The notes below the pieces were generated by a model, which had not been told where the DNA came from, made no database searches, and saw nothing but the letters and a program-made list of their open reading frames with translations. From Glandiceps talaboti (taxonomy: Eukaryota; Hemichordata; Enteropneusta; Spengelidae), in the NCBI RefSeq assembly GCF_964340395.1, contig NC_135556.1:12218410-12282409 (forward strand): a stretch of 64,000 bases of DNA. The letters run 5' to 3'. The translations under genes were made by a program, and so were the position numbers. Positions 14,001 to 29,000 of the stretch are shown here, piece after piece; position 1 is the first letter of the stretch; every line of letters starts with the position of its first letter.

Positions 14001-17000
14001 TAGTAACTAATCTGTGTGCTCATTTCCACAGAGTAAGTTCCTTCAGACTAGATGACTCAGTATAATCTAACGGTGAAGTGAATGAGGTAATGCTTTCAAG
14101 GCCATAGAAAATACTATGAATTCAATATGTTTAACATTCACAAATTTTCTTGTATTTCCAATTTTCTCTTTTTTTAATGAACCATAATTGTAACCTCACA
14201 TGATGTGGTCTTAAGCTTCATTGTGATGAAATAAACCTACATAAAAAAATACATGAAATCTCAGGAAGAGTTTGTCTCTTCACCTGTAACTTGAAATATT
14301 ATCAACAATCATCTTTTGGGCAGTGTACCACATAGACTGCACGACATGTTCAGCCCTAATCGGACCTCTCTTTAGAGTCACTGTAAATTGTAAATGAGCA
14401 CTGGCTGATAAGGTAGCATGACGAGTTATATCTAATACTGCTACAGACTACATTTGTATGTGACACAATAAACTAGAATATTTTCACAAAAAATGTTTCC
14501 TTTTAGTAAGTTTTTTTTTCATTGAAATTTAGCTTACTGGATAAGAAAGAACAGGATGAAGACTAAGACTACACATCCAATACAATTTTGCTGTCACTTG
14601 TGTATCATTAGTCATAAAATGGAAAACCATGTCCATTTCACTGCAATTAACGTCTTTCTATGTAATGTAGCATAGAATAGTAGATTTCACACTAAACCTC
14701 TTGATTTCCCTATATATTCTTTCCTGTCTTCTACATAGTATAAGCCATGGTTTGCTCATGTACACACTTCAAGATAGGCATCATTTTGTAACATCTCCAA
14801 TGTCCATTAGTTGTTATTGCATCACTGTGTATCTAAGTCTTCTAATACATTATATTTCTTAGTCTAGTTCCTATACAGTATCGTTACGATTTACACCTCC
14901 ATCAGTTGGCATGTTGGCATCCAGACTACATATTTCTTGCAACAAACCCTAACATAGCATTTTACTACTGAAAGTTCTATATATCTCTATTTTCCATATG
15001 GATAGCTAATTTAAAAGCAAACATGTATGTGAATATTAACTTTCCAATTTTTGTCCATTCATTGAACTATCATCCTTTAGTTGAGCCCCTGTTCCACAAG
15101 GGACACAAAAAATAATAAACACATGGATTTCTTGATTTATTGTCACTGTATTACTTCTAGAAGTTTGAATACCATACCTGAAAAAAGAGTTGTCCAGTTT
15201 CTTCACATACAAATAATATTACGCAGTATTCTGATTCAGTTTGTTCTTCAAGCTGCAAATTATAGAAAATAAGAAATGAGAAATGTTTTCCTTCAAACTC
15301 CATGAAAAATATTAATAATATACAGCAAATCTAGTGAAATGAATTAACCATCCCCGATATTTTCAATTGTTTCGAAAATGGAAAATTTGATGACTCAGCA
15401 TATTGTCACGGCTGTAGAACACACATTATTTTACCCAAACTTGTTTCTTGTACTGAAGCAAAATGGAGGCTGTCATATTGTAAGAATGTTGACTGATCGT
15501 GAGGGCAACATCATACATCTGTTTCCTCGAGGGACTGTGGGTCACCCCAATAGAGACTGGTTCCCCCAAGGGCAAAGCCCAAGGGACACAGTCTTGTGTT
15601 GGGGTGACCCACACGCCCAAGAGAAACTGACGTATAATGTTGCATGAGCACGATCAGTCAACATGTGTTTACAAAAAGGAGACTGTCACATTAAATTAAA
15701 GAGATGTCTGAGCACATAGCCAAATTGATAACGTTTATTGTGTAAAACAAGATCACACGTTATGACCATCCTTACACTCTGATTACTTCAACATACTATC
15801 CTACAATTCTAATCTCACACTACCCAAACTATTACCCTCAGCATCCTAATTACTAAATAGTGAGGAATATACTTACATATTTTATGACTTTTTTTTGTAA
15901 AGTTACAGAATCCCTTTCATGAAGATCCTCACATAGTTTCAATATACCTTCTGATTGTGATGGTGACTGTTGTTGACATGTTCTTAGTAAACGCTGAATA
16001 CACACTGCAACCTGAAGAAGGCAACACAAAGCAAATTCAACACAGAGCAAGTGGTGAGAAGAAACAGGCAATGGATGGAGTAGGAAAACTGAAAGTATCA
16101 GCCTATTTTCCTTAAAACCTGCACTCGCTGTAACTATGACATTGGGTTTTTTTTATCAGACAACCACAATATATTAACTGAAAATTGTTAAAATACCAAT
16201 AAGTAGACATTATGCAGGTACATTTCACAAATTAGCAAAAAGCAAGACTCTTATCTTCTCAAAATTAAATTTTTTCTTTGTTGAGTCGACTTGTTAACTA
16301 ACTGTCTAATGCTTCCTTCTGCAATTTCAATCTATCTATCTATCTATACAGTTATTTAATTATTTTCACACTAAATACCATTAGTTTCATCTTCAGTTAC
16401 AGAGCAAACAAAGTCTGAGAACAATGATAATCAAACAATATTATATCATACTCAAGCCAAGTTGTCTTAAACAGAAAATATGGATCATATAACCGTGTCT
16501 ACATCACTGGTTTTGTGGGCTCAAAATACGAGTCAATACGCCATTATTTTTCCTGATTTTTCATAAATTATACTTGACTAAGGAGGTATACGTATATCAT
16601 TCCTCAATATTTGTCCTCATTCAGCTGGAAAATACTAGTGACCTAAAGGGTTTGTCAGTACTCATCCAGCAACTCATAGTGACAAGGCCCCCTAAGGTCA
16701 CTTGTATTTTCCTCAGCTATTAGAACAAAGAAAGATATTGCGGAATAATATCTAATATTACTTGGTACCTACCACCTGATCACTTATTTGTCATTTATTT
16801 GTAAAATAATCCATTTTTGTTCTTCAAATCTATTTTAGCTATTTTAACTTATTCACTTTCTCACCTTCCGATATAAACTCAGTGACTTTTTCAGTGTATA
16901 ATTTCTTAAACTCAGTGAAATCAAAATACAACACAATATAGCAGACTTCTACTGTTAGCAACCTTAGTCTGCAATGTACACTTATACAAAATGAAGATAG

Positions 17001-20000
17001 TTTCCTACATGTACTCACATGTTTTTCGAGTAGCCTCAGAGTTTGCTGATGATCTTCAGATAATTCATCACATACAGCCTGTATATAAGTAGATCAGTAG
17101 AAATAAATGTACCCAGGAGTAGAATAATATCTGGTACAACAGCAGCAATCTAGATTTTGACTTATTATTGTTTTTGTGACATGATGATGTAAGATTTTCA
17201 ATGGTTTAATTATATCCTCAGTACAGTGGCATTTTTGAAAGCTATTTTTTTCCACATACTATCTTGATTACAGGGTGATGATATCCTCATAACATAGGCA
17301 CCGCTATCTCTCCCTCCCCCACTTGTGTAATCTACCACATCGAACAACAATAGTTTCAGTTTGTGTCTAATTTATCTTTAGTGAGCAAAAAACCTCAATT
17401 GCCACTGTACTAGTTTCACATTTACATGAAATATGTATAATGTAACTCCTGGTGTTGTTACTACAGTGATGGCATATAGTGGTTTCCTCCACACATTAGC
17501 ATACATGTTATGAAATTATATACATCATTGAATTATATAAATATTATGCCTATATACCAGGGGTGAATTCTGTCAATAGCAAGTGATGGTTTAGTATGTG
17601 CCAGTAGGTAGAATACATCACGACAGCTACCTTTCAATATGAACCCACCCCCCCCACCCCCACCCCCCACCCAGCCATCTCCATGTATAGACTCAGCTTG
17701 TTTCCCTTTAAATATTAGTACATTCATTTTGCTTTCTACAGCGTATCTGTGATGGCAGCTCATTCACATTTTTTTTAGCTAGAGTACATGTACATGTCTA
17801 AGAATGGAAAGTTTTTCAGCATATAATTTCTAACATATCATTTATTGCACAAAATAATGTAAATGAGCCAAATATGACTTTTTTGTCCAAGGTTGTATAC
17901 AGGGAACTGGGAGTGACAATGGACTTAGACAGTGATTATATATCATAACTGAGAAATTACACTGAAAAGAAAATTGATCAAATTAAATATCACTCTTTTA
18001 GGCATAATTTGCATTTCACTGATCTGATCACTTTCATTTGAACAATTTTCCATCTACACACCCTAAGTAAAGTCTCTACCAAATATCAAGACAATCAATC
18101 TCGTGTTTTTTTACTTTAACTTAAAGTATTAAACTCACATCCACAGAAACATACATCCACATATACATACACACAGACATGTCTTGATGCACTATTGAAC
18201 CTCTCGGTTCAGTTGTGGTAAAAACAATGACCTTACGTGGGCGAAGTGTGCCGGATCGTGACACTGAAAATAATTGCATGGGTAGAGCTTACAATTTCTC
18301 TTTGGCAATACATTGGATGTTACCACAGGTATATCATTACAGGTATATGATAAGGCCAATAACTTCACTAGCATGCTATATATTGCTATCTGACAAGTCA
18401 TGTTTGCAAAGTCTTATATTTGTTGTGAAAAGTTCATCACAGTCTCAAGATTCTAAACAAACAGGATAACCTGTCTAGCCTGTAATTAATGATGTTGTTG
18501 TCAGGTATACACCTATTACTTTTGAAAAAATTTTGGATGAGGGTGAAATTCTATGGCACGACAATTTTATGGCCACAGACTATTGCAGATGTATCATTCA
18601 AGTGTTTAACAGACCATAAGGTGTTTTTGAATGCACACACCTAGTATTCTATTATTAACCCAACCCTCAATTGACTTGTACAGACATAAAAACGCAAATG
18701 ACCTATCCAACATTACATTTTACTACCTGTACAGTACAAACCAGTACAGCAGCCTGGATTATCACAGAAAACAAACTTAAGATATATAACACAGTAAGTG
18801 CCTATAGGGACCTGCCCTGCTTTCAAATCCATGGTGTATTCATAGCAAGACAAATTAGGGGACTGCATCACCAGGGGAAGTTTTCATTATTTTACAATGA
18901 TCTCATTACAGATATCCAGTCAGTATATTGGCATCAATTGTTCAGGGGGGTTGTGCTCTACGTGACTGGATAAAACAGTAATAAGTAGTCTTTGTTTGTG
19001 CATTCCTGCACTGTGTGTGCGGGAGTAAAGGCCAGGGCAATGCTTGACCCTTGTTTTAAAGGTCACACAACTGCTGAGTGTTTTCCTAAATGATCAGTCT
19101 CCAGGTGTATGTGTAAGCTTTGATTTGAGTACTGGCTTGTATCTATTCTGTAATCTTGTGTCTCTGTCTATTATAATATCGAGTGAACATAATTAATCAC
19201 ACTTACCCCAAGAACACAAACTATTCGATCACTTTGCGGATGGAGGATGGGTGTTAGAAAAACTATGAAAAAAAATAAAATTACACATTATATTATCGTG
19301 AAAATGTGCATTTTCTGACGGCTCTTTAACTGACTGTTGACTTCTCAAAAGTTGCTTTTCAGTAAAGATTATGTATTATTAAGGAGCATCTTTACTTCAA
19401 CCAGGTGAAGCAATTATCAGGATTTAAAGCCGTTACTCTTCACATTGACACATTAGGTACAAGGACGGCTTTTAGTTTAATTATACCGATTATAGTTCAC
19501 TTACATATTTAAAGGAAAAGAACTACAAATACGTTTCGTTTTTTTTCAATTAAGGAGTACTTGGTGAATAGATACCTGTTCTGCTGGGAGATGATGTGTC
19601 TACTCCACTTGGTAATATACCACTCAAGGGGTCTCCAGATGATAAACCATTGCACACAACCTGCCTTTTCCTTTCAAAAACAGACCTGTAAAGACAGCCA
19701 GACTGATCATTATAATACAGCTGATCTAATGGCGTATCGGCAAAATGAAACCATGCCAGTTAAACATGACAGTTCAAAGTTATACGCTAACATATAAACA
19801 TCATTTCACTGTGAGCCTTTATTGAAAACACAGCTGGACGGAAATAAAAAGGAATCACCTACATGCAGCTCTTCAAACTGGCAGACTTTTGTCTTGGGAT
19901 TGCACATGTACGATATATGTCAAGAAGCCTAATAACATGAGAGGATTTTCTTTGCAGACAGAAAAAGCTTTTTATCTGTCTTCAAACAAATCTACAAGGG

Positions 20001-23000
20001 TCTAACAATTTAGTCACAATTGGTTTATACTGGGAGTGTGCATTACAGTAAACCCTATTGCTTCATCTGTGCATGTACAAATTTTGTCAGGAATGTCAAT
20101 ATGTCTGATGTCCCATTAGATTATAATTCATAGACAAATTGGTCTCTTCAATGTCTATGATAAAATGTACCTTTCTTTTTAAAAAAAAAGAAAAAAAGAA
20201 GTTATATGGCAAGAATATCTGTTTTGATAATTCTTGAGAAAACCTGCTGAGGCGTCAAACTAACTCTACTACATGCATATAATTTTGTTAGAAAAGAAAA
20301 GTCAATATGTCTAACAGCCCCTTTGAATATATTGTACCATTTCTTCAGTAATATTTACACAGGCAATGAATAATTGATTTGTTTCTTCTTAAAAAAGTCC
20401 GTTGAGATCTGAAAGTAGCAGAAGATTTAAATCGCTTCTGTACTTTTGGCTGAAGTCCAACATTTTAACATCACACTGTGGACCTTTTTTTTAGTTATCA
20501 AATGTGACATTTATTTTATAAAATATAATACTTGTATTGAGCTGAGAAGTATCAAAAACATAAATAAAAAAAAATAAAAAAAATAAAAAAAATAAAAATA
20601 TTCTTTTGTCATATAAATATTCCTCAAAAAATGGTACTGATGTATTCAAATATCAACAATTAACAACACTGAAAAATTCAAATATTGAAATACATTGTTG
20701 AAATGTTGCAACGTTGATACAGTTAATTCACAGATGAGTTTACATCAATATCAACATATATTAAGAGACTGTGTGATCAAGGAGATATTCCAGAATACTT
20801 TCTCACTGTGAATTCATTCTGTGGATGATTGCAAAGGCCTTCATTGAGTAAATTACATCATGGAATTTGGAGAAATACACTCTCGAAAGCAATCACTTAG
20901 CGCAACACTCTAAAACGTCTCAAATATTGCATATTCAATAAATATACTCCAATTATCTGTTTTCTAAGGAGTTGAGTGTTACATCATAAATCAATGTTAC
21001 TTTGGTCTGGTACATTCCCACAGATGCATCGACTGTCTCATTAATAAGGAAAAAAAACCTACGATAAAATGTAAACATCTTACTTCAAAAATTAAACGTT
21101 TTGTGCTAGTAGTGAATTGCAAGTGATACTAAAGGCCATCATCAAGTTTACTACTAATTATGTTTTCGATTTGCCTTCAATCTGATTAAAATCTTAATAT
21201 GTAGGAATATTGCTAGATTGTTGTAAGTTTATTTCCTTAAGCTATGTTTTTTAGAGTAGATTGCCTCTTCCGAGGAAGAGGTGAATTTCAACATCATATT
21301 TTAATCAGATTGGATTTGCCTTGACATTTTAAAGATAATTTAGTATTTTGCAAAATTTACTGTATGTCCTTAATTAAGTAAGAAGGAGACTCATACTTAG
21401 GTGGTTTTAATTCAATATATGTTATTGTAACAAAGAAATTCATATCTAAATATAGGTGTTGTTGTTCTTATATTTCAATATTTTAATGTAACAAAGACAT
21501 TCATATCTAAATATAGGTGTTGTTTTTACATTTCAATATTTTAATGTAACAAGGAAATTCATATCAAAATATAGGTGTTGTTTTTACATTTCAATATTTT
21601 AATGTAACAAGGAAATTCATATCTAAATATAGGTGTTGTGGTTTTTACTTTTCAATATTTTAATGTAACAAGGAAATTCATCTCTAAATATAATTGCTGT
21701 TGTTTTTCACATTTCAATATTTTAATGTAACAAGGAAATTCATCTCTAAATATAATTGCTGTTGTTTTTCACATTTCAATATTTTAATGTAACAAGGAAA
21801 TTCATCTCTAAGTATAATTGCTGTTGTTTTTCACATTTCAATATTTTAATGTAACAAGGGAAATTCATCTCTAAATATAGATGTTGTGGTTTTTACTTTT
21901 CAATATTTTAATGTAACAAGGAAATTCATCTCTACATATAATTGCTGTTGTTTTTCACATTTCAATATTTTAATGTAACAAGGAAATTCATCTCTACATA
22001 TAATTGCTGTTGTTTTTCACATTTCAATAATTTGAGCTTGACTGCGTTATTAAATGTAATAATATCCGTTTAACAAGATCACTTGTTCAAAATTCCATGG
22101 AAACATAGATACCACATGATCATCACTTATACAGTATTACTAACAACTCCTGTTGTAGTGACTCATATTACCTGGGGAGATTTGAACCAGCACCCTGGAC
22201 AAGGGCAACATTTATGTATTTTAGAAATGATTGAAACCGTCCTCGCAGGTAAATCATTTCACAGCAATAACCTTACATACAATCCACTGGGTTACCACCA
22301 TTTGTTAAATTATGCACTCCTCCATTAAACGAAAAAGGCCACACTATTAAATGATATACACTGATGTAATATTGTTAAAGTGTGTGTATGAAACCCTTGG
22401 GGCAAAAACTGACGATTGCTTATTACGGCTACATCTTTGGTTTCTATAAATTGCTCTTGTAGGTTGTTAGACGATTGGAGCTGAATCATTACAACTGTAC
22501 TTTTTCAAGTACTTTGCCAAAATGAAAAGCCAATTTACAATTTCGTTAAAAGCTATCTACACTCTTAACTGATGTAGGTGCTTATAAATTTGATTTAAGA
22601 ATTCATTAGTGATTCTTGCCAGCAACTACATACGAAAACTTATATGCATAAATCTTTTTATAGTGGTAATTATTTTTATATATGATTATATGAACCTTTC
22701 TTTGTGATTTTTACTGTGTTTTACAATGACAGTGAAGTTGATTGAAAATTAAATTTTTCAGTTATAAATCAGAAATTCATTATTCATAAAATTATGAAAT
22801 AATTTTATTAAAAATGCCATTTCAGAAACAACAACACAACTTTGAAATGTTGGGAGGATATAGAGTATAAACACCAGACACATTCACTGAAATGCAAGCG
22901 GGTATTATATATATTTTATATATGTATGTGAAAATCAGCATTTGACATTTTTCAATAATTAATTTGTCGACTGTTATCATTAAAGGGGCCTGCGGGTTCA

Positions 23001-26000
23001 ACTTCTCTTTAAATCTTGATGAGATGTTGAAAAATTAGCAAAGCAAGGTATAGGGATAGCATAAAGAAATATTCCATCACTTTTCATGGCATGATACATG
23101 TTACAAAACAACTATGATCACATTTGATAATTGGCCATAATATTTTTTTTTATACAACCTACCTGTACCTGGATAGACCAGTTTTTGGTAATTCATACAC
23201 GATATGTGATAATGAATTTACACTCAAATCATGACATTTTGACAAATTTACAAAATGAAGTAAACAGTCTGCAGAGTATTTATTACTTTTCATGATAACA
23301 TCAGTATGACATATTTGATAATTGTCCATATTTTTAATTGTCCATAAAACCTACCTGGATAGACCAGTTTTTGGTAATTCATACACGATATGTGATACCC
23401 TGTCTTTGCTTAGTAGATTGCCACTCTTGTTATCTAGGATATAAACCACTGTATCTGTCTGAAAAAATATATATATATGGATAACGATAAATACATTGTA
23501 GATATTATTCAACCAATATTTTTCTTTGTTCAACCAAGGCAAACACGAGTGACTGATGGGGCTTTGTCACTACTCGCCTAGCGACTCATAGTGACAACCA
23601 TTAGATCATGAGTATTTTCTGGCTGAATGAAAAAAAAATGTTGGGAATAATATGATTATACCATCGGCAGTAATATTTTTAAAAAAATCGGGGAAATTAA
23701 TGGCAATTTTGAGCATTTTGACTCATATTTTGAACACAGCCGAACCAATGATGTGGACACATGTTGTCGTGACATAGACGTGCGTTGTTGTGACACAGAA
23801 TGACTAGAGTATATATTCCATATTTTTTGTTGAACCTGGCTCATGCATGGCATAATGAGTATCATATGCTTTGTCACTGATTAAATTACATACATGTATA
23901 AAAAACAATTATACTTATTAAATTATTACGGTTAATCTTAATATAACATAGATTAATAGAAAGATATTAATTATCATTACAATAATCTATCACATGAATA
24001 CAAGCGTACATTTTCTCTCTTAAAACTGCTCCAAAATAAAATAACAAAAATTCAAATTATACAAGCGAGGAAAAAATTTGTTTCCAGCAACACATCTATT
24101 TACAACCAGTAACATTGCAGTAAAGCACTTTCTCTATGTGCTACTCTCGTTTATAGCATTCATATCAAGTATAAAAGTATACTGTTTCAATTGGTTTATT
24201 TACAAGCCTAGCACGTGGCCTTTCTAATGTGGTCAATTAGCAAATGAAACAATATACTTTTACACTTGATATGGATGCTATAAACAACTGTGGTACATAC
24301 AGAAAATGCTTTACTTTGGTGTTATGGGTTGTATTTTATGCATATTACACTGTAACAATAGAATATCATTTCAAAGGTCAAGAAGAATCAACTATCATAT
24401 AAGAAGAATTTATCTCCAATATGATAGGTGGCCTATTTACACCGCAGTATAATACCATCACAGAAGTAACAGCATACTACAGTTCAAAATAAAAATGTAA
24501 AACTTCAATCAATATTTATCTGTTTTCAAAGTAATATTTCATTCAACATAAATATTGCACTGGAGTACAGGTCTTCTCATAAATATTGAAGTATGGGTAC
24601 GCAGAGTGTTTTAGTATGCTACAGAGATTAACAAAATAAGCCTATTTTCAGGCTACATGAAATTAAATCTTCTAATACCACATAAATATGTCATATACAT
24701 GTACATGTATATGTTTATGTATATTCATTATAACTTTGCTTAATCACATCCCCTTAATTCTCAATTTAGTAATCTTTTTTCATATTTTTCCATGACGCCA
24801 TGATGATCAACAACAGTATCACATGAAATATTACTAGTAAAATCAGTTTGGATATTATTGAACAATACAGATACAATTTCTTTGTGTTATCATAAAAAAC
24901 ATATTTAAGACTACATTGTTCATTAATAAACTCATATATTTTCATTACAGTCAATTTTATGGGCAGAATGCAGGATGACAGCTAACATTTTATTTAACCA
25001 CACTGCCACTAGGTGACCTTTCCAGACTGCCTGTAATCAGGACAGTTAATATGACCTTGGCCTGCCTTTTAAGTCTAGAGACAAGATAGACATTCCAACA
25101 CATAAAATTCACTGCAGTCCATTCAATTTCTGACTGGACATTACAGTTCTGATATATCATCACACAGCAAGTTTGATCAGATAATGCTATTCAAATATAA
25201 TTTTGTGTATCATCATTATTATTATTATGTTTGGGTTGTATAAATGATGAAGTTGTAGAAATTGAGGTTATGATAAAGTTGACAGATGGATGCTATTATA
25301 TGTTGAATTATGAGTGATGGGTCAGCTGTACACAAAACAAATGTATGTATGTATGTATTTGGACAGTCATTCTGAAATGTTTACTCTTTAAACACACTGG
25401 TCAAAGGTGTACACCTTTTCGATCAAAATGCCATACCACCTTTGCAATCTCATATTTTGATCAGTAGCTGTATTTCCCTCAGTAACCGAATACATATATC
25501 CAAAAATCATTAAGAGTAATACAGAATGTATAGTAGAAAAGGCATCACTACATATGTACGTGCGTAGGTATTACGTCAAAGGGAAATAGCACAACTATAA
25601 TGCAGTCAAAAGTTCAATACTCTCATTGTATTTCCAACAGCTATATGGGAAATTTAGTGGGCTACGAATAAGAAATAACTGAGTTAACATACTTACCACA
25701 TTTGGCAGGCAGTCTTGTGTCAGCTCCCTGATGGTTTCACTGAGGGAATTCCAGTCTAGTACTGCACATAATTTCAACAAGGATTCCTGAGAAGATGAAC
25801 CATCAGACATGTTGTTACTGCAGGCTCTTTCCATTCACTCTTGCGCTAATAAATGAACTGAGTCTAGTACACCTATTAAAATGGCAACTACTCAGGAAAT
25901 TCAGCCTACAAACATTCACAAGTGCAGTCGAAATTCTTCCCTCCTTCCCCTGGCCTTCTTACATAATAGCAGAATTTTATGCATGCAGATTTATGTTAGC

Positions 26001-29000
26001 AAGTCCAGAACATAAGGACAGGCAGTTCAATTGGAGTACACTGTCCCCTGGCAAGTAGATCACAAATGTAAACTACTCCAGTAGTTGTGTGTTTGCTTGT
26101 ATTATTATAATGTTTTCTCTCCTGTTCATGTCTCTTTAATCATGTATCTCTCTGTCATGAGATGTCGAGATCCAACATGAAATTTGAACTGATCCATATA
26201 AATATTAAATACTCTTCCCCTCCTCGCAATATCAATTCTTCATGCATCAGTAGTAACTTGCAAAAGGAAAATCATCAATCAGTCTACGGTGCCTTAAACC
26301 TCATCCTTATTATCTTTTCATATCTTACTGTGCACATCGATAAATGCTTGACTATGCTAACTCCAAACTCTCCTTTTATGCTTGATTTTGAAAGAGGCTT
26401 CAACAGCATTTCAGGTAATTCAATAACAAGGTAGACATAGACTGGTATGAGTCAATTAGTTCTTTGGAGTATAAAACTTCTATGATGCACTTTGCAAAAA
26501 TCTTTGCACATCAAAACATTTCACTATCTATTGAAAAAAGGCGACAATTATAATACTTTCACAGAACTGATTGATTAAACTGCGCAATCTCACATCGCTA
26601 TAAAATTCCTTCATACGTAAACTTATTAACCAAGTATTTGATTGGTTTCTTGGCATGCCAATAAAAAATTTCGAAACTGAGAAATATAATGTGCACAATC
26701 AAGACATATACAAATGCAGATATAATTCAAAAATTAGCATGGGGACAACGTGAGTAAAATAATTCAATCAGCGAGCCATTTATAGTCAATGAATGCTTCT
26801 TTTCCCCAAATTTCTAAAGATTTGAGTCCCTATGGTACATGTTTAAAAAGAACTGAATCATTTCAAAATTTGACAAGTCCATAAAGTACTGTAGTCATTG
26901 GTGCCTCATTCCAGCTTGATCATGTATATGTAATTATGAACACTTTGAATCTTACTTTCAAAGGAACTCTGACATGTCATTTTTCACAGGTTTTGCATGT
27001 TGTTGTTGCTAAGCAACTAAATCTCCCAATGGATCATGCTCAACTTTGCACCAGTGCAGTGTTTAATATGACATGCTACACAACATAATCTGATTAAACG
27101 CTATCGAAAATTAGCAAAATCTTTCTCAGGATAGGATATTGCAAAAAAGACTGCAATGCAGAAAAATCGAGTCTGTGGCAATGCAACGTTTGGGTGCATA
27201 CATGTAAATTGAAAGAAACGCATACAAAAAATTCAGATTTCGTCAAATCGATTACTGCAATTCAGACATGCATACATATAAGTAGGAAGTGTCTGTCTTT
27301 CCTGCCTACGTGTACATAATTGTTAGGAACTGTACATCAATGTTCAAAAAAGATTTGCAAATATGCATGTAATAGCCACAGATTTATTGAGCAAAGTGTA
27401 TATTTCCTTTAAAACAAAATTCTGGTATAAATACTAAATACTTTATGTTCCAAGAAAGGAAACAAATCATGTGAGATACGTATCCACACATGATTTTATT
27501 CTGCCCTAGATAGAAGTGCAGTGAGCTGTTTAGTTGAAATCACTCTAATAATATAAGGGATACACAGTGACAGATACTGCTGATAAAGTAGCTCTTTTGA
27601 AAACAATATCTAAGACAAAGGATCATATATCACGCAGATAAAATCTTACAGTCAAGTAGTTAAGCTTAAAGTTCTCTTTATCAAACTTTGGGAAAGATCA
27701 AATGTTTATCTACCATGATTAATGTAACGATATGTATTAATTCAATTTTTTTTTTTTTTTTTGCAATTGCAATTGCAATTGCATATAATGACTTTTTATC
27801 AAGTTTGTTTCATCAAAAAAAAGACATGATTCAATATAATATAAACCTGGATAGTTTTGCTATAAATTGAAAAGACTGATTTTGCTTATTTTGCTGGGTA
27901 ACAAAAATGTAAAAATTAAGTAGTGACTAAAATGCCTTCTTGTACATGAACACAATGTACCTGTCTGATAATTAGTAAAAATAAGTAGTGACTAAATTGC
28001 CTTCTTGTACATGAACACAATGTACCAGTCTGGTAATTAGTAAAAATAAGTAGTGACTAAAATGCCTTCTTGTACATGAACACGATGTACCAGTCTGGTA
28101 ATTAATTAAAACTACATTGTAGTCTTTGAGAGCTAGCTGAAGACTGACTGTAAAATAACAAGTACAGAAAATATCTAGGATTACACTGGGTTTTTTTCAG
28201 TAATATAGACTTTTCATAAACATATCACATGACTGACTCTAATTTACATTTGTATACAAGATCTCTGCTTACAAGTCACACAGAATACAATTTGTATTCA
28301 GAGAACCGCTCAAGTTATAAATTTGAGAAAATTACCCCTTTTTCTTGATGGTTGATCTCAACTTCTCTTTTCACAATATAGAGTTCTGTGCTAAAGGATA
28401 TTTTTTTAAACAGTGACCATCTCCAATATTCTAATATTTGGCAAATTTAATGTGATCATGTTGCAATGGAATTCTGTACTATGGAGACCTTTATTTCCTG
28501 ATTATTGAATATTTTACAATCGAATGTGATCATTATTTTTACAAAATTCAAATGTGACCCTGTTTATCTGCCAGTACATGATGGGGGAATTGAATGATTA
28601 GTACATTCATTTATAATTAATTAACAAAATTATTCAAATTAATTGCCAATTTCCTGGATTCAACTGACTAGACAGTTATATTCATCAAGGTGAAATATTG
28701 GAAAAAAATACAGCCGAGCCGACAGTATGTCAAATTCAATCATTCCAATCTGACAAGTCTTTAGTTGAATTAACAGATATGCAATTGAACTGTAATCCAT
28801 TGAACTGTCTATCCCATATATTTTAATAAAAATCATTAATTTAGTTCATTACTTCAGAACACTCCTTGAACATACTTATGTGCTAAATTCCATTAGTAGG
28901 TGTCGAAAGCACACATAACAGTATGGTATAATGGTATTACTTCAATTAGGTGATACTCCAGGTTTTCATACTTTGCCTAGTTAGACTAGATTCATGTGTC

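Noticed and set aside
15378-15647. Forward open frame of 89 codons and its reverse partner
   Set aside because: Both run across the 179-bp palindrome, which makes mirrored frames.
21412-22028. CRISPR-like array
   Set aside because: The whole 60-bp unit repeats without unique spacers and the DNA is eukaryotic. It is a minisatellite.
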